A stretch of DNA of 8,831 bases from Paludibacteraceae bacterium. Its GTDB lineage: Bacteria > Bacteroidota > Bacteroidia > Bacteroidales > Paludibacteraceae. The notes below the pieces were generated by a model. That model saw only the letters and a program-made list of their open reading frames with translations, searched no databases and was not told the DNA's origin. This document shows, piece after piece, positions 7,049 to 8,831 of the stretch (position 1 is its first letter; the number at the start of each line of letters is the position of its first letter). The stretch covers positions 1 through 8,831 of the forward strand of contig JAFZEQ010000061.1 of the NCBI GenBank assembly GCA_017560605.1, given 5' to 3'. The position numbers were made by a program, and so were the translations under genes.

Positions 7049-8831
7049 ATGAAAAAGATATTTATGATTCTTGCAGCAGTGCTGCTTACCGTTTCCATGT
7101 CAGCTACTGATTTGACAGGCAAACGTATTTATGTGAACCCAGGTCACGGTAGCTATGGTCCTAACGACCGTCCTATGGCTACTATTCCATTCCCTAACTT
7201 GCCTACTACTGGCATGCCTGATACACTTGGTTTCTACGAGTCTAACACCAACCTTTGGAAGTGTATGTACCTTGGTGAGAAACTTGAGGCTGCTGGTGCT
7301 ACCGTACTCTATTCTCGTACTCAATCTGGTCCTTGGCCATACGAGATGAAGAACGGCGATTATCCTGATTATACTTACAACAAGGGAGGTACAATCGCTA
7401 ACCCAGAATTAGGTTGGCAATACTCTGATGGTTACTACGCTCACCCTGATTATGAGAAGTATAACCGTAACCTCGTGGAGATTACCGAGGAAGTAGAGGC
7501 TAACAATATCGACTACTTTATCTCTGTTCACTCTAATGCGAACACTGAGGGTAGTACAGCTAACTTCCCACTTATTCTCTATCGTGGTCCAGACAAATAT
7601 GAGACAGCTAACTCTACCGATGGTTATGAGTATGTAGTAGGTAGCTACGAGATGTCTAAACTTGCCAATGAGGAGAAACTTAAAATCATGAAGGCTGGTG
7701 TTGATGTAGCATCTTCTACTGCTCTCAATATCCGTGGTGACTGGAACTTCTATGGCAGCCACTCTGATCGTACTCACGCTAATGGTAAGAAATATTCTGG
7801 TTACCTTGGCGCTTTGAAACATGGTGCTCCTGGTTACTTGTCTGAGGGTTATTTCCACACTTGCCAACCAGCTCGTCACCGTGCGCTCAACCCAGACTAT
7901 TGCCATATGGAAGGTTTGGATTACTATCGCGCTATCATCAGATATTATGGTGCTGATGCTGAGACCAAGGGTTATATCGTTGGTACTGTAAAAGATGCTA
8001 ACAACAAAATGAACCACAGCTTGTTCAACTATGCTCCTAAGACCAATGACCAATGGGTACCATGTAATGGTGCTGAGGTTATCCTTAAGAAAGCTGGTGT
8101 TGAGGTAGCTCGCTACCAAGTAGACAACTTCTACAATGGTATCTTCGTGTTCGAGGGTCTTGAGCCAGGCGACGACTATACTTTGGATGCAACTTGCCCA
8201 GGTTATCACCCATTGGCACAAGATCAAAAAGTAGCTCTTACCGTTAAGGCTAACGAGACTACCTATCCAATGATCTATTTGACCGATACAGCTTATGTAC
8301 CTCCAACAGTGGTTTATACTAACTATCCAGATCCTGAGCAACCTGAATACCTCGGCGTTCCTAGCGTATTCGAGATGGAGCAAGCTTATGTGGATAAACA
8401 AATGGATGTACTCTTCGCTGACAAGACTATCCGCCGCGTACTCTACCGTGATGGTATGATGTATGTATTGGCTGTAGATGCTGATAAGAACCCAACTCTT
8501 GCTGTAGTTAATGAGTACGGTGTAGTTGAGGCTGAGTTGCCTACTGATTTCTGTACATCTGTTGGTGCTGAAGGTCTCAAACTTTCTGATATCGCACTCA
8601 CCGCTGAGGGCGTACTCGTTGGTTGTAACAAGGAGGCTGTTAGCTTCACCCCATCTAACAAGTGGAATCTATACAAGTGGGAGAAGACCGCTGAGGGTTG
8701 GACTGGCGCATTGTGGCAAGCACACGCTAACAACGAGACCGCTGGTAACTACAACAATGCGTATGTAGGTAACACCTTCGCATACTCTGGTACAATCGCT
8801 GAGGGTACAATCGCTGCTACTACTGTTACTA
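7049..8831 (+). CDS. Modular N-acetylmuramoyl-L-alanine amidase (Amidase_3 type), 3' truncated
   Basis: The frame is open to the window edge, giving at least 594 residues. I chose the ATG at 7049 because it yields MKKIF followed by a normal signal peptide with cleavage near A19; an in-frame ATG at 7037, overlapping the previous stop by one base, would add four residues. The amidase domain covers about 24-300, with all expected zinc/catalytic residues: H33 (NPGHG), E64 (GFYESN), H161 (FISVHSNAN) and E266 (LSEGYF). Such enzymes cut the bond between MurNAc and L-Ala in peptidoglycan. Spacing between these residues is much longer than in E. coli AmiA/AmiC, so loops are expanded. A CarboxypepD_reg/CnaB-like beta-sandwich follows (about 308-412: GYIVGTVKDANN...GAEVILKK...FEGLEPGDDYTL), then a Pro-rich linker and a beta-rich region from about 430 that looks propeller-like (possibly DUF4623-like, unsure). 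I recall close relatives in Bacteroides and Prevotella. Codons are strongly biased (ATC, AAC, CGT), suggesting high expression. Confidence 0.9.
   Translation, partial: MKKIFMILAAVLLTVSMSATDLTGKRIYVNPGHGSYGPNDRPMATIPFPNLPTTGMPDTLGFYESNTNLWKCMYLGEKLEAAGATVLYSRTQSGPWPYEMKNGDYPDYTYNKGGTIANPELGWQYSDGYYAHPDYEKYNRNLVEITEEVEANNIDYFISVHSNANTEGSTANFPLILYRGPDKYETANSTDGYEYVVGSYEMSKLANEEKLKIMKAGVDVASSTALNIRGDWNFYGSHSDRTHANGKKYSGYLGALKHGAPGYLSEGYFHTCQPARHRALNPDYCHMEGLDYYRAIIRYYGADAETKGYIVGTVKDANNKMNHSLFNYAPKTNDQWVPCNGAEVILKKAGVEVARYQVDNFYNGIFVFEGLEPGDDYTLDATCPGYHPLAQDQKVALTVKANETTYPMIYLTDTAYVPPTVVYTNYPDPEQPEYLGVPSVFEMEQAYVDKQMDVLFADKTIRRVLYRDGMMYVLAVDADKNPTLAVVNEYGVVEAELPTDFCTSVGAEGLKLSDIALTAEGVLVGCNKEAVSFTPSNKWNLYKWEKTAEGWTGALWQAHANNETAGNYNNAYVGNTFAYSGTIAEGTIAATTVT

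Noticed and set aside
7409..8401. Long open frame (330 codons) on the minus strand inside the amidase gene
   Set aside because: It is in codon register with the + strand gene, where antisense stops need TTA, CTA or TCA codons. The amidase gene nearly lacks these, so the open frame is a by-product of codon bias; it ends exactly at the single TTA codon at 7409-7411. The + strand reading has a signal peptide and active-site motifs.
8443..8768. Opposed short open frames near the right end
   Set aside because: Both are out of frame with the amidase, which is continuous here; their compositions are low-complexity and Ser/Leu-rich as expected for shadow frames.
1..8831. Mobile elements, CRISPR arrays, tRNA or rRNA genes
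   Set aside because: No transposase or integrase motifs, regular spacer repeats, cloverleaf-like segments or rRNA-like stretches were seen; the window is nearly fully coding on one strand.

Overview
The window looks like a piece of a Bacteroidota (probably Bacteroidales) chromosome. The reasons are the moderately AT-rich DNA, A/T-rich leaders without clear Shine-Dalgarno sequences, a lipoprotein with a Bacteroidota-type surface-export signal after its lipobox cysteine, a secreted protein whose signal peptide ends in SAQ, and a long amidase of a type I recall from Bacteroides/Prevotella relatives. The genus cannot be fixed from the sequence. No tRNA, rRNA, CRISPR array, insertion sequence or phage gene was seen.

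All six genes lie on the + strand. From left to right they are: the 3' end of a small protein, possibly lipocalin-like (1-225); a large inner-membrane-anchored AsmA-family protein (228-3182); a zinc metallopeptidase of the M3/Dcp family carried as a lipoprotein (3217-5307); an unrecognised multi-pass membrane protein (5327-6100); a 103-base AT-rich gap with a small palindrome (6101-6203); a secreted six-repeat TolB/WD40-like beta-propeller protein (6204-7037); and a modular N-acetylmuramoyl-L-alanine amidase that runs off the right edge (from 7049). Gaps between the first four genes are only 2, 34 and 19 bases, and the last two genes are 11 bases apart or overlap by one base. This suggests two transcription units, or one with an internal promoter in the 103-base gap.

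The theme is the cell envelope. AsmA proteins are tied to lipid traffic and outer-membrane homeostasis. The Dcp-like lipoprotein probably trims dipeptides from peptides at the cell surface or in the periplasm. The propeller and amidase pair is probably a cell-wall cleaving module with a secreted partner. No single new system is proven here. The best leads are the propeller/amidase pair, with an amidase core expanded by long loops, a Cys cluster in the propeller, and the predicted surface location of the Dcp peptidase.
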